NCBI GenBank assembly: GCA_948144175.1
Contig: CANXME010000102.1
Span: forward strand, 62,001-126,000
DNA: 64,000 bases
Direction: 5' to 3'
Source of the DNA: Closterium sp. NIES-65
Lineage: Eukaryota; Streptophyta; Zygnematophyceae; Desmidiales; Closteriaceae
Positions 45,145-57,556 of this stretch are shown here, piece after piece; within the stretch, counting starts at the first letter, position 1, and every line of letters begins with the position of its first letter. Position numbers and translations under genes: made by a program. The notes below the pieces were generated by a model. That model was not told the origin of the DNA. It did no database searches and worked only from the letters and a program-made list of their open reading frames with translations.

Positions 45145-48100
45145 GAGTGAGACCGCTAGATTCCCTCTACTTTTTGAGAAATGAGCGTTTCCGTTCTCCC
45201 TGGCCCCACTTGCACTATAAGTGCGAAATGCCGGCCAGACTGGCCGATGCACCATTTTCTCTACACATGTGCGTTAGTTACCTTTTAAACCCTTATGTTC
45301 ACTCGATTAATATATTTCCTACCTTATATTTGAGTGAGACCACTAGATTCCGTGTACTATGCGAGATCTCAGCGGTTCCGTTCTCCTAGGCATTTGCACT
45401 CTAAGTTCCCATACTGACCGACGTGGCCAATGCACCATTTTCCATATACATATGCATTAGATTCCTTTTGAACCTTATTAGCTCACTAGATTTTTATATT
45501 TCCCACCTTCTGATCGAGTGAGACCGCTAGATTCCCTCTACTTTTTGAGAAACGAGCGTTTCCGTTCTCCCTGGCCCCACTTGCACTATAAGTGCGAAAT
45601 GCCGGCCTTACTGGCCGATGCACCATTTTCTATACACATGTGCGTTAGTTACCTTTCAAACCCTTACGTTCACTCGATTAATATATTTCCTACCTTATAT
45701 TTGAGTGAGACCACTAGATTCCGTGTACTATGCGAGATCTCAGCGGTTCCGTTCTCCTAGGCATTTGCACTCTAAGTTCCCATACTGACCGACCTCGCCA
45801 ATGCACCATTTTCCATATACATATGCATTAGATTCCTTTCAAACCTTTTTATCTCACTAGATTTATATATTTCCCACCTTCTGATCGAGTGAGACCGCTA
45901 GATTTTCTCTACTTTTTGAGAAACGAGCGTTTCCGTTCTCCCTGGCCCCACTTGCACTATAAGCGCGAAATGCCGGCCAGACTGGCCGATGCACCATTTT
46001 CTCTACACATGTGCGTTAGTTACCTTTCAAACCCTTACGTTCACTTGATTAATATATTTCCTACCTTATATTTGAGTGAGACCACTAGATTCCGTGTACT
46101 ATGCGAGATCTGAGCGGTTCCGTTCTCCCAGGCATTTGCACTCTAAGTTCCCATACTGACCGACGTGGCCAATGCACTATTTTCCATATACATATGCATT
46201 AGATTCCTTTCAAACCTTATTAGCTCACTAGATTTATATATTTCCCACCTTTTGATCGAGTGAGACCGCTAGATTCCCACTACTTTTTGAGAAACGAGCG
46301 TTTCCGTTCTCCCTGGCCCCACTTGCACTATAAGTGCGAAATGCCGGCTAGACTGGCCGATGCACCATTTTCTCTACACATGTGCGTTAGTTACCTTTCA
46401 AACCCTTACGTTCTCTTGATTAATATATTTCCTACCTTATATTTGAGTGAGACCACTAGATTCCGTGTACTATGCGAGATCTGAGCGGTTCCGTTCTCCC
46501 AGGCATTTGCACTCTAAGTTCCCATACTGACCGACCTGGCCAATGCACCATTTTCCATATACATATGCATTAGATTCCTTTCGAACCTTATTAGCTCACT
46601 AGATTTATATATTTCCCACCTTTTGATCGACTGAGACCGCTAGATTCCGTCTACTTTTTGAGAAACGAGCGTTTCTGTTCTCCTTGGCCCCACTTGCACT
46701 ATAAGTGCGAAATGCCGGCCAGACTGGCCGATGCACCATTTTCTCTACACATGTGCGTTAGTTACCTTTCAAACCCTTACATTCACTTGATTAATATATT
46801 TCCTACCTTATATTTGAGTGAGACCACTAGATTCCGTGTACTATGCGAGATCTGAGCGGTTCCGTTCTCCCAGGCATTTGCACTCTAAGTTCCCATACTG
46901 ACCGACCTGGCCAATGCACCATTTTCCGTATACATATGCATTAGATTCCTTTCGAACCTTATGAGCTCACTGGGTTTATATATTTTCCACCTTCAGATCG
47001 AGTGAGACCGCTAGATTCCCTCTACTTTTTGAGAAATGAGTGTTTCCATTCTCCCTGGCCCCACTTGCACTATAAGTGCGAAATGCCGGCCAGACAGGCC
47101 GATGAACCATTTTCTTTACACATGTGCGTTAGTTACTTTTTCAACCCCTATGTTCACTCAATTTATATATTTCCTACCTTATATTTGAGTGAGACCACTA
47201 GATTCTGTGTACTATGCGAGATCTGAGCGGTTCCGTTCTCCCAGGCATTTGCACTCTAAGTTCCCATACTGACCGACGTGGACAATGCACCATTTTCCAT
47301 ATACATATGCATTAGATTCCTTTTGAACCTTATTCGCTCACTAGATTTTTATATTTCCCACCTTCTGATCAAGTGAGACCGCTAGATTTCCTCTACTTTT
47401 TGAGAAACGAGCGTTTCCGTTCTCCCTGGCCCCACTTGCACTATGAGTGCGAAATGCCGACCAGACTGGCCGATGCACCATTTTCTCTACACATGTGCAA
47501 TAGTTACCTTTCAAACCCTTACGTTCACTCGATTAATATATTTCCTACCTTATATTTGAGTGAGACCACTAGATTCCGTGTACTATGCGAGATCCGAGCG
47601 GTTCCGTTCTCACAAGCATTTGCACTCTAAGTTCCCATACTGACCAACCTGGCCAATGCACCATTTTCCATATACATATGCATTAGATTCGTTTCGAACC
47701 TTTTTAGCTCACTAGATTTATATATTTCCCACCTTCTGATCGAGTGAGACCGCTAGATTCCCTCTACTTTTTGAGTAATGAGCGTTTCCGTTCTCCCTGG
47801 CCCCACTTGCACTATAAGTGCGAAATGCCGGCCAGACTGGCCGATGCACCATTTTCTCTACACATGTGCGTTAGTTACCTTTTAAACCCTTATGTTCACT
47901 CGATTAATATATTTCCTACCTTATATTTGAGTGAGACCACTAGATTCCGTGTACTATGCGAGATCTCAGCGGTTCCGTTCTCCTAGGCATTTGCACTCTA
48001 AGTTCCCATACTGACCGACGTGGCCAATGCACCATTTTCCATATACATATGCATTGGATTCCTTTTGAACCTTATTACCTCACTAGATTTTTATATTTCC

Positions 48101-51100
48101 CACCTTCTGATCGAGTGAGACCGCTAGATTCCCTCTACTTTTTGAGAAACGAGCGTTTCCGTTCTCCCTGGCCCCACTTGCACTATAAGTGCGAAATGCC
48201 GGCCTTACTGGCCGATGCACCATTTTCTATACACATGTGCGTTAGTTACCTTTCAAACCCTTACGTTCACTCGATTAATATATTTCCTACCTTATATTTG
48301 AGTGAGACCACTAGATTCCGTGTACTATGCGAGATCTCACCGGTTCCGTTCTCCTAGGCATTTGCACTCTAAGTTCCCATACTGACCGACCTCGCCAATG
48401 CACCATTTTCCATATACATATGCATTAGATTCCTTTCAAACCTTTTAGCTCACTAGATTTATATATTTCCCACCTTCTGATCGAGTGAGACCGCTAGATT
48501 TTCTCTACTTTTTGAGAAACGAGCGTTTCCGTTCTCCCTGGCCCCACTTGCACTATAAGCGCGAAATGCCGGCCAGACTGGCCGATGCACCATTTTCTCT
48601 ACACATGTGCGTTAGTTACCTTTCAAACCCTTACGTTCACTTGATTAATATATTTCCTACCTTATATTTGAGTGAGACCACTAGATTCCGTGTACTATGC
48701 GAGATCTGAGCGGTTCCGTTCTCCCAGGCATTTGCACTCTAAGTTCCCATACTGACCGACGTGGCCAATGCACTATTTTCCATATACATATGCATTAGAT
48801 TCCTTTCAAACCTTATTAGCTCACTAGATTTATATATTTCCCACCTTTTGATCGAGTGAGACCGCTAGATTCCCACTACTTTTTGAGAAACGAGCGTTTC
48901 CGTTCTCCCTGGCCCCACTTGCACTATAAGTGCGAAATGCCGGCTAGACTGGCCGATGCACCATTTTCTCTACACATGTGCGTTAGTTACCTTTCAAACC
49001 CTTACGTTCTCTTGATTAATATATTTCCTACCTTATATTTGAGTGAGACCACTAGATTCCGTGTACTATGCGAGATCTGAGCGGTTCCGTTCTCCCAGGC
49101 ATTTGCACTCTAAGTTCCCATACTGACCGACCTGGCCAATGCACCATTTTCCATATACATATGCATTAGATTCCTTTCGAACCTTATTAGCTCACTAGAT
49201 TTATATATTTCCCACCTTTTGATCGACTGAGACCGCTAGATTCCGTCTACTTTTTGAGAAACGAGCGTTTCTGTTCTCCTTGGCCCCACTTGCACTATAA
49301 GTGCGAAATGCCGGCCAGACTGGCCGATGCACCATTTTCTCTACACATGTGCGTTAGTTACCTTTCAAACCCTTACATTCACTTGATTAATATATTTCCT
49401 ACCTTATATTTGAGTGAGACCACTAGATTCCGTGTACTATGCGAGATCTGAGCGGTTCCGTTCTCCCAGGCATTTGCACTCTAAGTTCCCATACTGACCG
49501 ACCTGGCCAATGCACCATTTTCCGTATACATATGCATTAGATTCCTTTCGAACCTTATGAGCTCACTGGGTTTATATATTTTCCACCTTCAGATCGAGTG
49601 AGACCGCTAGATTCCCTCTACTTTTTGAGAAATGAGTGTTTCCATTCTCCCTGGCCCCACTTGCACTATAAGTGCGAAATGCCGGCCAGACAGGCCAATG
49701 AACCATTTTCTTTACACATGTGCGTTAGTTACTTTTTAAACCCCTATGTTCACTCAATTTATATATTTCCTACCTTATATTTGAGTGAGACCACTAGATT
49801 CTGTGTACTATGCGAGATCTGAGCGGTTCCGTTCTCCCAGGCATTTGCACTCTAAGTTCCCATACTGACCGACGTGGACAATGCACCATTTCCATATACA
49901 TATGCATTAGATTCCTTTTGAACCTTATTCGCTCACTAGATTTTTATATTTCCCACCTTCTGATCGAGTGAGACCGCTAGATTCCCTCTACTTTTTGAGA
50001 AACGAGCGTTTCCGTTCTCCCTGGCCCCACTTGCACTATAAGTGCGAAATGCCGGCCTTACTGGCCGATGCACCATTTTCTATACACATGTGCGTTAGTT
50101 ACCTTTCAAACCCTTACGTTCACTCGATTAATATATTTCCTACCTTATATTTGAGTGAGACCACTAGATTCCGTGTACTATGCGAGATCTCAGCGGTTCC
50201 GTTCTCCTAGGCATTTGCACTCTAAGTTCCCATACTGACCGACCTCGCCAATGCACCATTTTCCATATACATATGCATTAGATTCCTTTCAAACCTTTTT
50301 ATCTCACTAGATTTATATATTTCCCACCTTCTGATCGAGTGAGACCGCTAGATTTTCTCTACTTTTTGAGAAACGAGCGTTTCCGTTCTCCCTGGCCCCA
50401 CTTGCACTATAAGCGCGAAATGCCGGCCAGACTGGCCGATGCACCATTTTCTCTACACATGTGCGTTAGTTACCTTTCAAACCCTTACGTTCACTTGATT
50501 AATATATTTCCTACCTTATATTTGAGTGAGACCACTAGATTCCGTGTACTATGCGAGATCTGAGCGGTTCCGTTCTCCCAGGCATTTGCACTCTAAGTTC
50601 CCATACTGACCGACGTGGCCAATGCACTATTTTCCATATACATATGCATTAGATTCCTTTCAAACCTTATTAGCTCACTAGATTTATATATTTCCCACCT
50701 TTTGATCGAGTGAGACCGCTAGATTCCCACTACTTTTTGAGAAACGAGCGTTTCCGTTCTCCCTGGCCCCACTTGCACTATAAGTGCGAAATGCCGGCTA
50801 GACTGGCTGATGCACCATTTTCTCTACACATGTGCGTTAGTTACCTTTCAAACCCTTACGTTCTCTTGATTAATATATTTCCTACCTTATATTTGAGTGA
50901 GACCACTAGATTCCGTGTACTATGCGAGATCTGAGCGGTTCCGTTCTCCCAGGCATTTGCACTCTAAGTTCCCATACTGACCGACCTGGCCAATGCACCA
51001 TTTTCCATATACATATGCATTAGATTCCTTTCGAACCTTATTAGCTCACTAGATTTATATATTTCCCACCTTTTGATCGACTGAGACCGCTAGATTCCGT

Positions 51101-52191
51101 CTACTTTTTGAGAAACGAGCGTTTCTGTTCTCCTTGGCCCCACTTGCACTATAAGTGCGAAATGCCGGCCAGACTGGCCGATGCACCATTTTCTCTACAC
51201 ATGTGCGTTAGTTACCTTTCAAACCCTTACATTCACTTGATTAATATATTTCCTACCTTATATTTGAGTGAGACCACTAGATTCCGTGTACTATGCGAGA
51301 TCTGAGCGGTTCCGTTCTCCCAGGCATTTGCACTCTAAGTTCCCATACTGACCGACCTGGCCAATGCACCATTTTCCGTATACATATGCATTAGATTCCT
51401 TTCGAACCTTATGAGCTCACTGGGTTTATATATTTTCCACCTTCAGATCGAGTGAGACCGCTAGATTCCCTCTACTTTTTGAGAAATGAGTGTTTCCATT
51501 CTCCCTGGCCCCACTTGCACTATAAGTGCGAAATGCCGGCCAGACAGGCCGATGAACCATTTTCTTTACACATGTGCGTTAGTTACTTTTTAAACCCCTA
51601 TGTTCACTCAATTTATATATTTCCTACCTTATATTTGAGTGAGACCACTAGATTCTGTGTACTATGCGAGATCTGAGCGGTTCCGTTCTCCCAGGCATTT
51701 GCACTCTAAGTTCCCATACTGACCGACGTGGACAATGCACCATTTTCCATATACATATGCATTAGATTCCTTTTGAACCTTATTCGCTCACTAGATTTTT
51801 ATATTTCCCACCTTCTGATCAAGTGAGACCGCTAGATTTCCTCTACTTTTTGAGAAACGAGCGTTTCCGTTCTCCCTGGCCCCACTTGCACTATGAGTGC
51901 GAAATGCCGACCAGACTGGCCGATGCACCATTTTCTCTACACATGTGCAATAGTTACCTTTCAAACCCTTACGTTCACTCGATTAATATATTTCCTACCT
52001 TATATTTGAGTGAGACCACTAGATTCCGTGTACTATGCGAGATCCGAGCGGTTCCGTTCTCCCAAGCATTTGCACTCTAAGTTCCCATACTGACCAACCT
52101 GGCCAATGCACCATTTTCCATATACATATGCATTAGATTCCTTTCGAACCTTATTCGCTCACTAGATTTATATATTTCCCACCTTATGATC
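45145..52191 (+). repeat. Higher-order repeat: 7-dimer (2.6 kb) and 5-dimer (1.85 kb) duplications
   Basis: Dimer types a-g run 45145-47741 in order (a 45145, b 45516, c 45887, d 46258, e 46629, f 47000, g 47371). They repeat as a-b-c-d-e-f from 47742 (2597 bp later) and as b-c-d-e-f-g from 49966 (1853 bp after the second b). Markers: b GCCGGCCTTACTGG, c TATAAGCGCGAAATG with TTTTCTCTAC, d ATTCCCACTACT and CGTTCTCTTGATT, e TTTCTGTTCTCCTTGG with TGAGCTCACTGGG, f GATGAACCATTTTCTTTAC, g CACTATGAGTGCG. Copies are nearly identical (d copies differ at about one base), indicating very recent duplication. Confidence 0.92.
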
Positions 52192-52649
52192 GACTGAGAC
52201 CGCTAGATTCCGTCACCTTTTTGTGAAACGAGCGTTTCTGTTCTCCCTGGCCCCACTTGCACTATGAGTGCGAAATGCCGGCCAGACTGGCCGATGCACC
52301 ATTTTCTCTACACATGTGCGTTAGTTACCTATCAAACCCTTACGTTCACTCGATTAATATATTTCCTACCTTATATTTGAGTGAGACCACTAGATTCTGG
52401 GTACTATGCGAGATATGAGCGGTTCCGTTCTCCCAGGCATTTGCACTCTAAGTTCCCATACTGACCGACCTCTCCAATGCACCATTTTCCATATACATAT
52501 GCATTAGATTCTTTTCAAACCTTATTAGCTCACTAGATTTATATATTTCCCACCTTCTGATCGAGTGAGACCACTAGATTCCCTCTACTTTTTGAGAAAA
52601 GAGCGTTTCCGTTCTCCCTGGCCCCACTTGCACTATAAGTGCAAAATGT

Positions 52650-52781
52650 TGTGAGAATAAGCGAACAGGAATGAATGAACTAGAAGTGAAATGAGTACAA
52701 GTAGTAAACCCTAGAATTGTGTACCCCCTATAGGCTAACCCACTGTAGCCTACACAAGCATAACATGTATAATGTTTGACA
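52650..52781 (-). repeat. Element 4 3' LTR (132 bp)
   Basis: On - it begins TGTCAAACATTATAC and ends CTCACA. Alignable with, but clearly diverged from, the LTRs of elements 2 and 3 (shared GTAGGCTA.AGTGGG and GGGGGTAC blocks). The polypurine tract (ATGGGGGTG on -, 52782-52790) directly abuts it. Confidence 0.9.
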
Positions 52782-52987
52782 CACCCCCATAGGCAAAGTG
52801 GGGGAGAACAAGGGGTCAAAAGACCAGTCAAGCAAAGCAAAGCAAGCTCAGGGTGGATCACAAAGTCACCACACAGTCCGAGCACAAGAGCAGGGCCAGA
52901 GGCCAGTTCACATGCAGGAGTACAGACATATATATAAAACTAGACAAGCAAGAGCAGGTACATATATATGTCACAGTACAAGTAAAG

Positions 52988-53200
52988 TCAAGAGGAGAGC
53001 AAGTGAGGGAAGACAGGCACAAGACCCAGCTGGGTGCAAAAGCGCTGATGATCACAAGGCGCGAGTGCCTTGGTGAACACATCAGCAGTGTTGGCCTCAG
53101 AGGCCACGTACGCAAGTCGCAACTGACCACGCTGCTGCAGCTCACGAGCAAGGAAGTAGCGGAGAGCAATGTGCTTCGTTCTGTGCTCCAAGCGCTGCTG
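52988..53200 (-). pseudogene. pol: Element 4 RNase H C-terminus, cut off by a TGA
   Basis: In-frame continuation of RT/RNase H after TGA (53201-53203). Encodes QQRLEHRTKHIALRYFLA, QLRLAYVASEANTADVFTK and ends at PHLLSS. Elements 2 and 3 have CGA (Arg) at the stop position. Loss of this ~70-residue tail would remove the end of RNase H. Confidence 0.88.
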
Positions 53201-54502
53201 TCAACACAAGACCAGCATGGCCTTGTTGTCTACGTACAGCACTGGAGAAGAACGAGGCGGCTCTCCAAGGTCAGTCAGCAGGTAGGTGAGCCAGCGAAGC
53301 TCCTGTGCAGCCATGGCCCCGGCGTAGATCTCAGCCTCACAACTGGAGCCGAGAACTGAAGACGAGCGAGTAGACCGCCACGAGACAGAGCCGGAACCAA
53401 GGCTGAAGGTGTAACCCTGTGACGACCGCTGCGTAGCCTGGTCGTCAGCCCAAGAAGCGTCCGCGTGGCCTGTAAAAACCACTGGACTCCGCCCTCCAAG
53501 CACTAGCCCCATGCGCGACGTACTGCACAGGTAGCGCAATACCCTCTTCGCTGCAGCCATGTGCTCTGGTCGTAGTCTCCCAGGAGCAACATAGCGTGCA
53601 AGGACGCTCAGAGGGTATGCAAGGTCAGGTCGAGTGCAGGTCATCAGGTACATGAGGCAGCCAACAAGCTCTGCATACGGACCACTCGACTCTACGGACT
53701 CATCCGAAGGCAGAGCTGAGAGCGAGTGGCGAGTAGGCAGAGGAGTGGCCTGAGGCGAGGAGTACGTGAAGCCGAAGCGCTGAAGGACCTGCTGCACCAT
53801 GTGTGACTGAGTCAAGGTAATGGTGCGGCGTGCTCTGTCCCGAGTGATCTGCAAGCCAAGGTAGCTGCGCAGTTCACCCAGGTCTGTGCACATGTGTCTC
53901 TTCAGCAGTTCGGACTTCACGTAGGCGAGTCCAGCAGTGTCCGCTGTGGCAAAGACCAAGTCGTCGACATACACGAGGATGTAGAACGGCGGCAGTGAAG
54001 TGTCAGTGCGCAGAAACAGCGACGGGTGAGCAGTAGAAGGAGCAAACCCAAGAGCCGCAAGCGTAGTCCTCAGTGTGTCGTGCCACTCATGCGGTGCCTG
54101 GCGCAGACCGTAGACTGGCCGTCGGAGGCTCCTTTGGGTGCCAGGAGGGAAAGTCCCAGTGAAGCCAGGTGGACGGCGCAGCCAGATCTCCTCGTGCAGG
54201 CTACCCTGCAGGGATGCAGTGCTGAAGTCGAGTGAGTGAAGCTCGTAGTCGCGCTGAGCGGCTATGTGCAGCAGCACACGAAGAGTGGTCATCTTCGGGG
54301 TGGGAGAGAAGGTCTGAAAGTAGTCAACTCCCTGCCGCTGACTGAAGCCACGAGCAACGTACCGCGCCTTGAAAACAAGTGGAGAGCCCGGCGGCCGCTT
54401 CACCCTGAAGATCCACATGCCACTGACGATGTTCGCCCCAGGAGGGGGAACCGCGTCAACGTAGGTGCCTGTGGACTTCCAGGAAGCCATCTCTGCATCC
54501 AT
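53201..54502 (-). CDS. pol: Element 4 reverse transcriptase / RNase H, truncated
   Basis: 433 residues, copia RVT_2 domain with WKSTGTYVDAVPPPG, FKARYVARGFSQRQGVDYFQTFSPT, LDFSTASLQGSL, VYGLRQAPHEWHD, catalytic YVDD at residues 178-181 (53960-53971), then LMTCTRPDLAYPLS and the RNase H start (GHADASW, SSCEAEIYAG, YVDNKAM). It ends at TGA where relatives have CGA. The start ATG is internal to the polyprotein: it follows, in the same frame, the TAG at 54509, so the protein is normally made as part of Gag-Pol. Confidence 0.9.
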   Translation of the reverse strand: MDAEMASWKSTGTYVDAVPPPGANIVSGMWIFRVKRPPGSPLVFKARYVARGFSQRQGVDYFQTFSPTPKMTTLRVLLHIAAQRDYELHSLDFSTASLQGSLHEEIWLRRPPGFTGTFPPGTQRSLRRPVYGLRQAPHEWHDTLRTTLAALGFAPSTAHPSLFLRTDTSLPPFYILVYVDDLVFATADTAGLAYVKSELLKRHMCTDLGELRSYLGLQITRDRARRTITLTQSHMVQQVLQRFGFTYSSPQATPLPTRHSLSALPSDESVESSGPYAELVGCLMYLMTCTRPDLAYPLSVLARYVAPGRLRPEHMAAAKRVLRYLCSTSRMGLVLGGRSPVVFTGHADASWADDQATQRSSQGYTFSLGSGSVSWRSTRSSSVLGSSCEAEIYAGAMAAQELRWLTYLLTDLGEPPRSSPVLYVDNKAMLVLC

Positions 54503-54511
54503 AGCTGCCTA

Positions 54512-57500
54512 CCACTGAGAGGAGTAGGGACCCTCTACGGCCTCCGCGTAAGAACGCGGAGTCGGGATGTCTAGTGCATCCGGGTCTCCCTCAGGGGCAA
54601 GCAGTACAGACGCGAGATGAGGTGAAGCAGCCGCTAGACACTGTAACTCCTCCTGCCTGTCCTCTAGGACGTCCGTGCCAAGAGCACACTCACCCCCGAC
54701 GGACGGAGGACAGACAGACGCAGACTCAGCAACAAGACTAGCAGCGTAGTCGAGACGACAGGGAGCAGCAAAGTCAACGAGCTCAGCGACTAGAGCAGAC
54801 GCAGCAGTGGACTCAAAAGAGGGGTCAGTGACGACAGTAGCAAGAAGACGCGTGACAGTAGGACTGGCAGCGCGAAGAGAGTCCGACTCAGGGTCGGCAA
54901 GCGCAGGAAGAGAGGACTCAGGAGGAGAAGGCAAAGGGGCACGCAGAGGAGCAGTGGACGGACGCAGAGACATCCGGTGCGTGCCAGGGACAGGAGGAGG
55001 ACGCTGACGCGAACCGCGACCACTAGCGCAAGCAGCACGAACCGGCGACGCGGGACGAGACGCAGGCTCACGACGCTCAGCAAGACCTCCAATAGGACCA
55101 GTGTAAGGAGAGGGAGCAGGCAGAGGAGAGGAAGGCTCCAACAGTGACTGCGACTGGACAGGCTGTGGACACTCTACCGAAGGAGAAAGACCAAGAACCT
55201 GCTGTAGGAGCGGAACGAAGTACGGCCGAGGCCGCGCGGCAGCTCCAGACTCAGCAGGGACAGCACCAGCACCCTCAGCGATAGCACCAGCGCCACCAAC
55301 ACCTCCAGCGGCAGGACCTCCAGCAGCACCAGCAGCAGAACCACCGTCAGGACAGACAGCAGTAGTCTCAGGACCAACACCCTCAGCAGCTCCAGCTCCA
55401 GTAGGACCCGCAGGCCCAGCAGCTCCGGGACCGGCAGCACCAGCACCCTCGACGGTCGACGAAGCTCTAGCTCCAACAGCACTCCTCCAGCGGCAAGCAA
55501 ACCACTCGCGCAGCTCCTGTGGAGAGAGGGGCTCCCGGCGAGACGCAGCAGCAGGAGAAACCCCAGGCTCAGCAGCTCCAGACTCAGCACCCCCAGGCAC
55601 AGCAGCTCCAGACGTAGCATCCTCAGGCTCAGCAGCTCCAGACTCAGCACCTCCAGGCTCAGCAGCTCCAGACTCAGCACCCCCAGACTCAGTAGCTCCA
55701 GCTCCAGTAGGACCCGCAGGCCCAGCACCTCCGGGACCGGCAGACTCGTCGAACGTGACGTCATGGGAGGACAGAACACGACGAGAGGAGGGGTGGTAAA
55801 ACTGCCACCCCGGAGCGTCAGGGGGGAAGCCAAGGAAGACACAGGGAGCAGCACGAGGGGACAGCTTGTCCGCAGACAAGTCGCGGACAAACGCCCGAGA
55901 TCCCCAGACACGGAACGCAGACGCATCGCCGACCTTCCCCGTCCACAGTAACACTGGGGACATCGCGGGCCGAGAGACCCTGGGGTGAAGGTTGAGCTGA
56001 TGCGCCGCGTACCGAACCGCAAACGGCCACAGAAAATGGGGGGCAGCCGCATGCATCATGGACGTACGAGCGACGTCCATGACCATGCCAATGCGGCGCT
56101 TAGCAATCCCATTTTGCTGCGGAGAGTCCGGAAGCGTAAAGGTCTGGCGGATCCCCTGTGCACGACAGTAGTCTCGCAGAAGGCGAGAGGAGAACTCCCC
56201 ACCTCGGTCAGAGTGCAGACGCAGAACAGGAAAGTCCGAGCCGAAGTTCCTCCTGAGCTGGAGACGAGCCTCGCGGATCCAGTCGATCAGCACCTCAGTG
56301 ACAGCACCCTTGCTGCGCAAGGGGAAGACTGAGGTGTAACGCGAGAAGTCGTCAACCACCAACAGGAAGTAGCGCTCGTGACCCTGCCCACGGACGGGGG
56401 CCGGGCCCCACACGTCCATGTGAAGCGTCTGCAGAGGAGCCTCTGTCGGGGGAAACTGGGAGGAGTGAGGAGCAGCCCTGAGGCGCCCCTCGACACAGGG
56501 GACACAGGAAGGTCCTGGTCCCGAAGGAAGGGGAGGGAGAGACTGGGGAAGACCAGAGACAAGGACACGGGAAGCCATGCCCCGAAGACGGGGCAAGGAG
56601 GGGTGGCCTAGACGGTGGTGCCACAGAAGAGTCTCGTGAGACAGGAGGCGACACGAACAGGGGGCAGACTCAGGACCAGACCTGGACGCAGCAGCAAACA
56701 CCTGACCCGACGCTGCTACCTGACCGGACGCGGGGACAGGAGGAGACTCAGTGGTCAGGGTGTAGAGGCTCGACCCCGGCCGACGCGAGAACGTGGCCAG
56801 GTGCCGGCCTGTGCGTGCGTCCGTGCGGTGGGTCACCCGCTGACTCGCAGGAGTGAACTGGTGAACCCCCGCATCCTGTAGGTCTGCACCACTCACCAAG
56901 TTCGTCGAGAACGAGGGGAGGTACAGGCCAGACAGGGTGCCCGAGGGGGCATCCGGACACGGGAGGACAGTGGAGAAGTGAGCGAGGACAGGACCCCCAG
57001 AGGGGTCAGCCAGGGAGACTGCAACCGGCCGACCAAGCGGTGTGAGTGTGGTGCGGTCCCGAAAGAAGGAGCGAGAAGCCCCAGAGTCAAGTGTAAAGGT
57101 GAGGGAGGCCGAAGCCAACGCGGTACCTGAGAGCGCAGCCTCACCCGCACGTGAGGAAGCAGACTCACTAGCACCTAGAGCAGCAGCCGCACCTGTACCT
57201 AGAGCAGGAGACTCACTAGCACCCAGAGCAGCAGCCTCACCAGTAGCTAGAGCAGCAGGTCCTATACCTGGGTCAGGCGGGACGCACAGGTGACCGGCAC
57301 GGTCAGCACTAGTAGGCAATGCATACATGGCAGTGAGAATAGCATCATAGTCAAGAGCATATATATCTACCCTCTGCCTAAGCAACTCCACCCAGTCGGG
57401 AAGCTCAGCCTCGTCGCCAAACACGGTACGCCAGGCGTCGCTCAGACGGGCAAAGCAGCGGGACTGTGTATGACTATGTGTCCCACAAGGCTGACCAGTC

Positions 57501-57520
57501 CGAGTACCAGTGCGAATCAC
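54512..57520 (-). CDS. pol: Element 4 protease-integrase-linker polyprotein
   Basis: 1003-codon frame (first codon a GTG inside the Cys/His cluster; the true frame extends upstream). Order: rest of C-X13-C-X4-H-X4-C, FGDEAELPDWVELLRQRVDI, Ala/Gly-rich spacer, retropepsin LDSGAS with Asp145, HLATFSRR...SLYTL, GAG-pre-integrase and zinc domain with His302, His306, Cys339, Cys342, then the integrase core with Asp369 (HMDVWGP), Asp438 (LHSDRGG) and residue 474. The last should be Glu (D-35-E spacing fits exactly) but is Lys (AAG, 56099-56101). The integrase C-terminus has GKVGDASAFRVWG and FLGFPPDAPGW. A ~390-residue low-complexity linker follows (GAESGAAEP repeats, SPQELREWFACRW, PRPYFVPLLQQVLGL, Ser/Pro/Arg-rich), ending SSQW then TAG (54509-54511) where relatives have CAG. 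Confidence 0.92.
55560..55735 (-). repeat. 15/30-bp repeat coding Gly-Ala-Glu-Ser/Pro in element 4 linker
   Basis: Alternating units encoding GGAES and GAAEP on -, in frame, between integrase and RT. Same place and type as 34684-34895 in element 3 but with a different unit composition, so the repeat number evolves quickly. Confidence 0.85.
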
Positions 57521-57556
57521 GTAAGAGCAGCGAACAGCACTGAGAGACCCTCCACT

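Larger units (their letters stand above)
37857..52648 (+). repeat. 371-bp dimeric satellite, block S4 (about 40 dimers)
   Basis: Resumes inside monomer A at TTAGTTACCTTTC, about 13 bp beyond the point where S3 ended. Dimers start at 38101, 38471, 38842, 39213, 39583, 39954, 40325 and then every ~371 bp. It contains the higher-order repeats at 38101-40324 and 45145-52191. It ends inside monomer A at GCAAAATG, followed by one T and the LTR of element 4. Confidence 0.97.
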
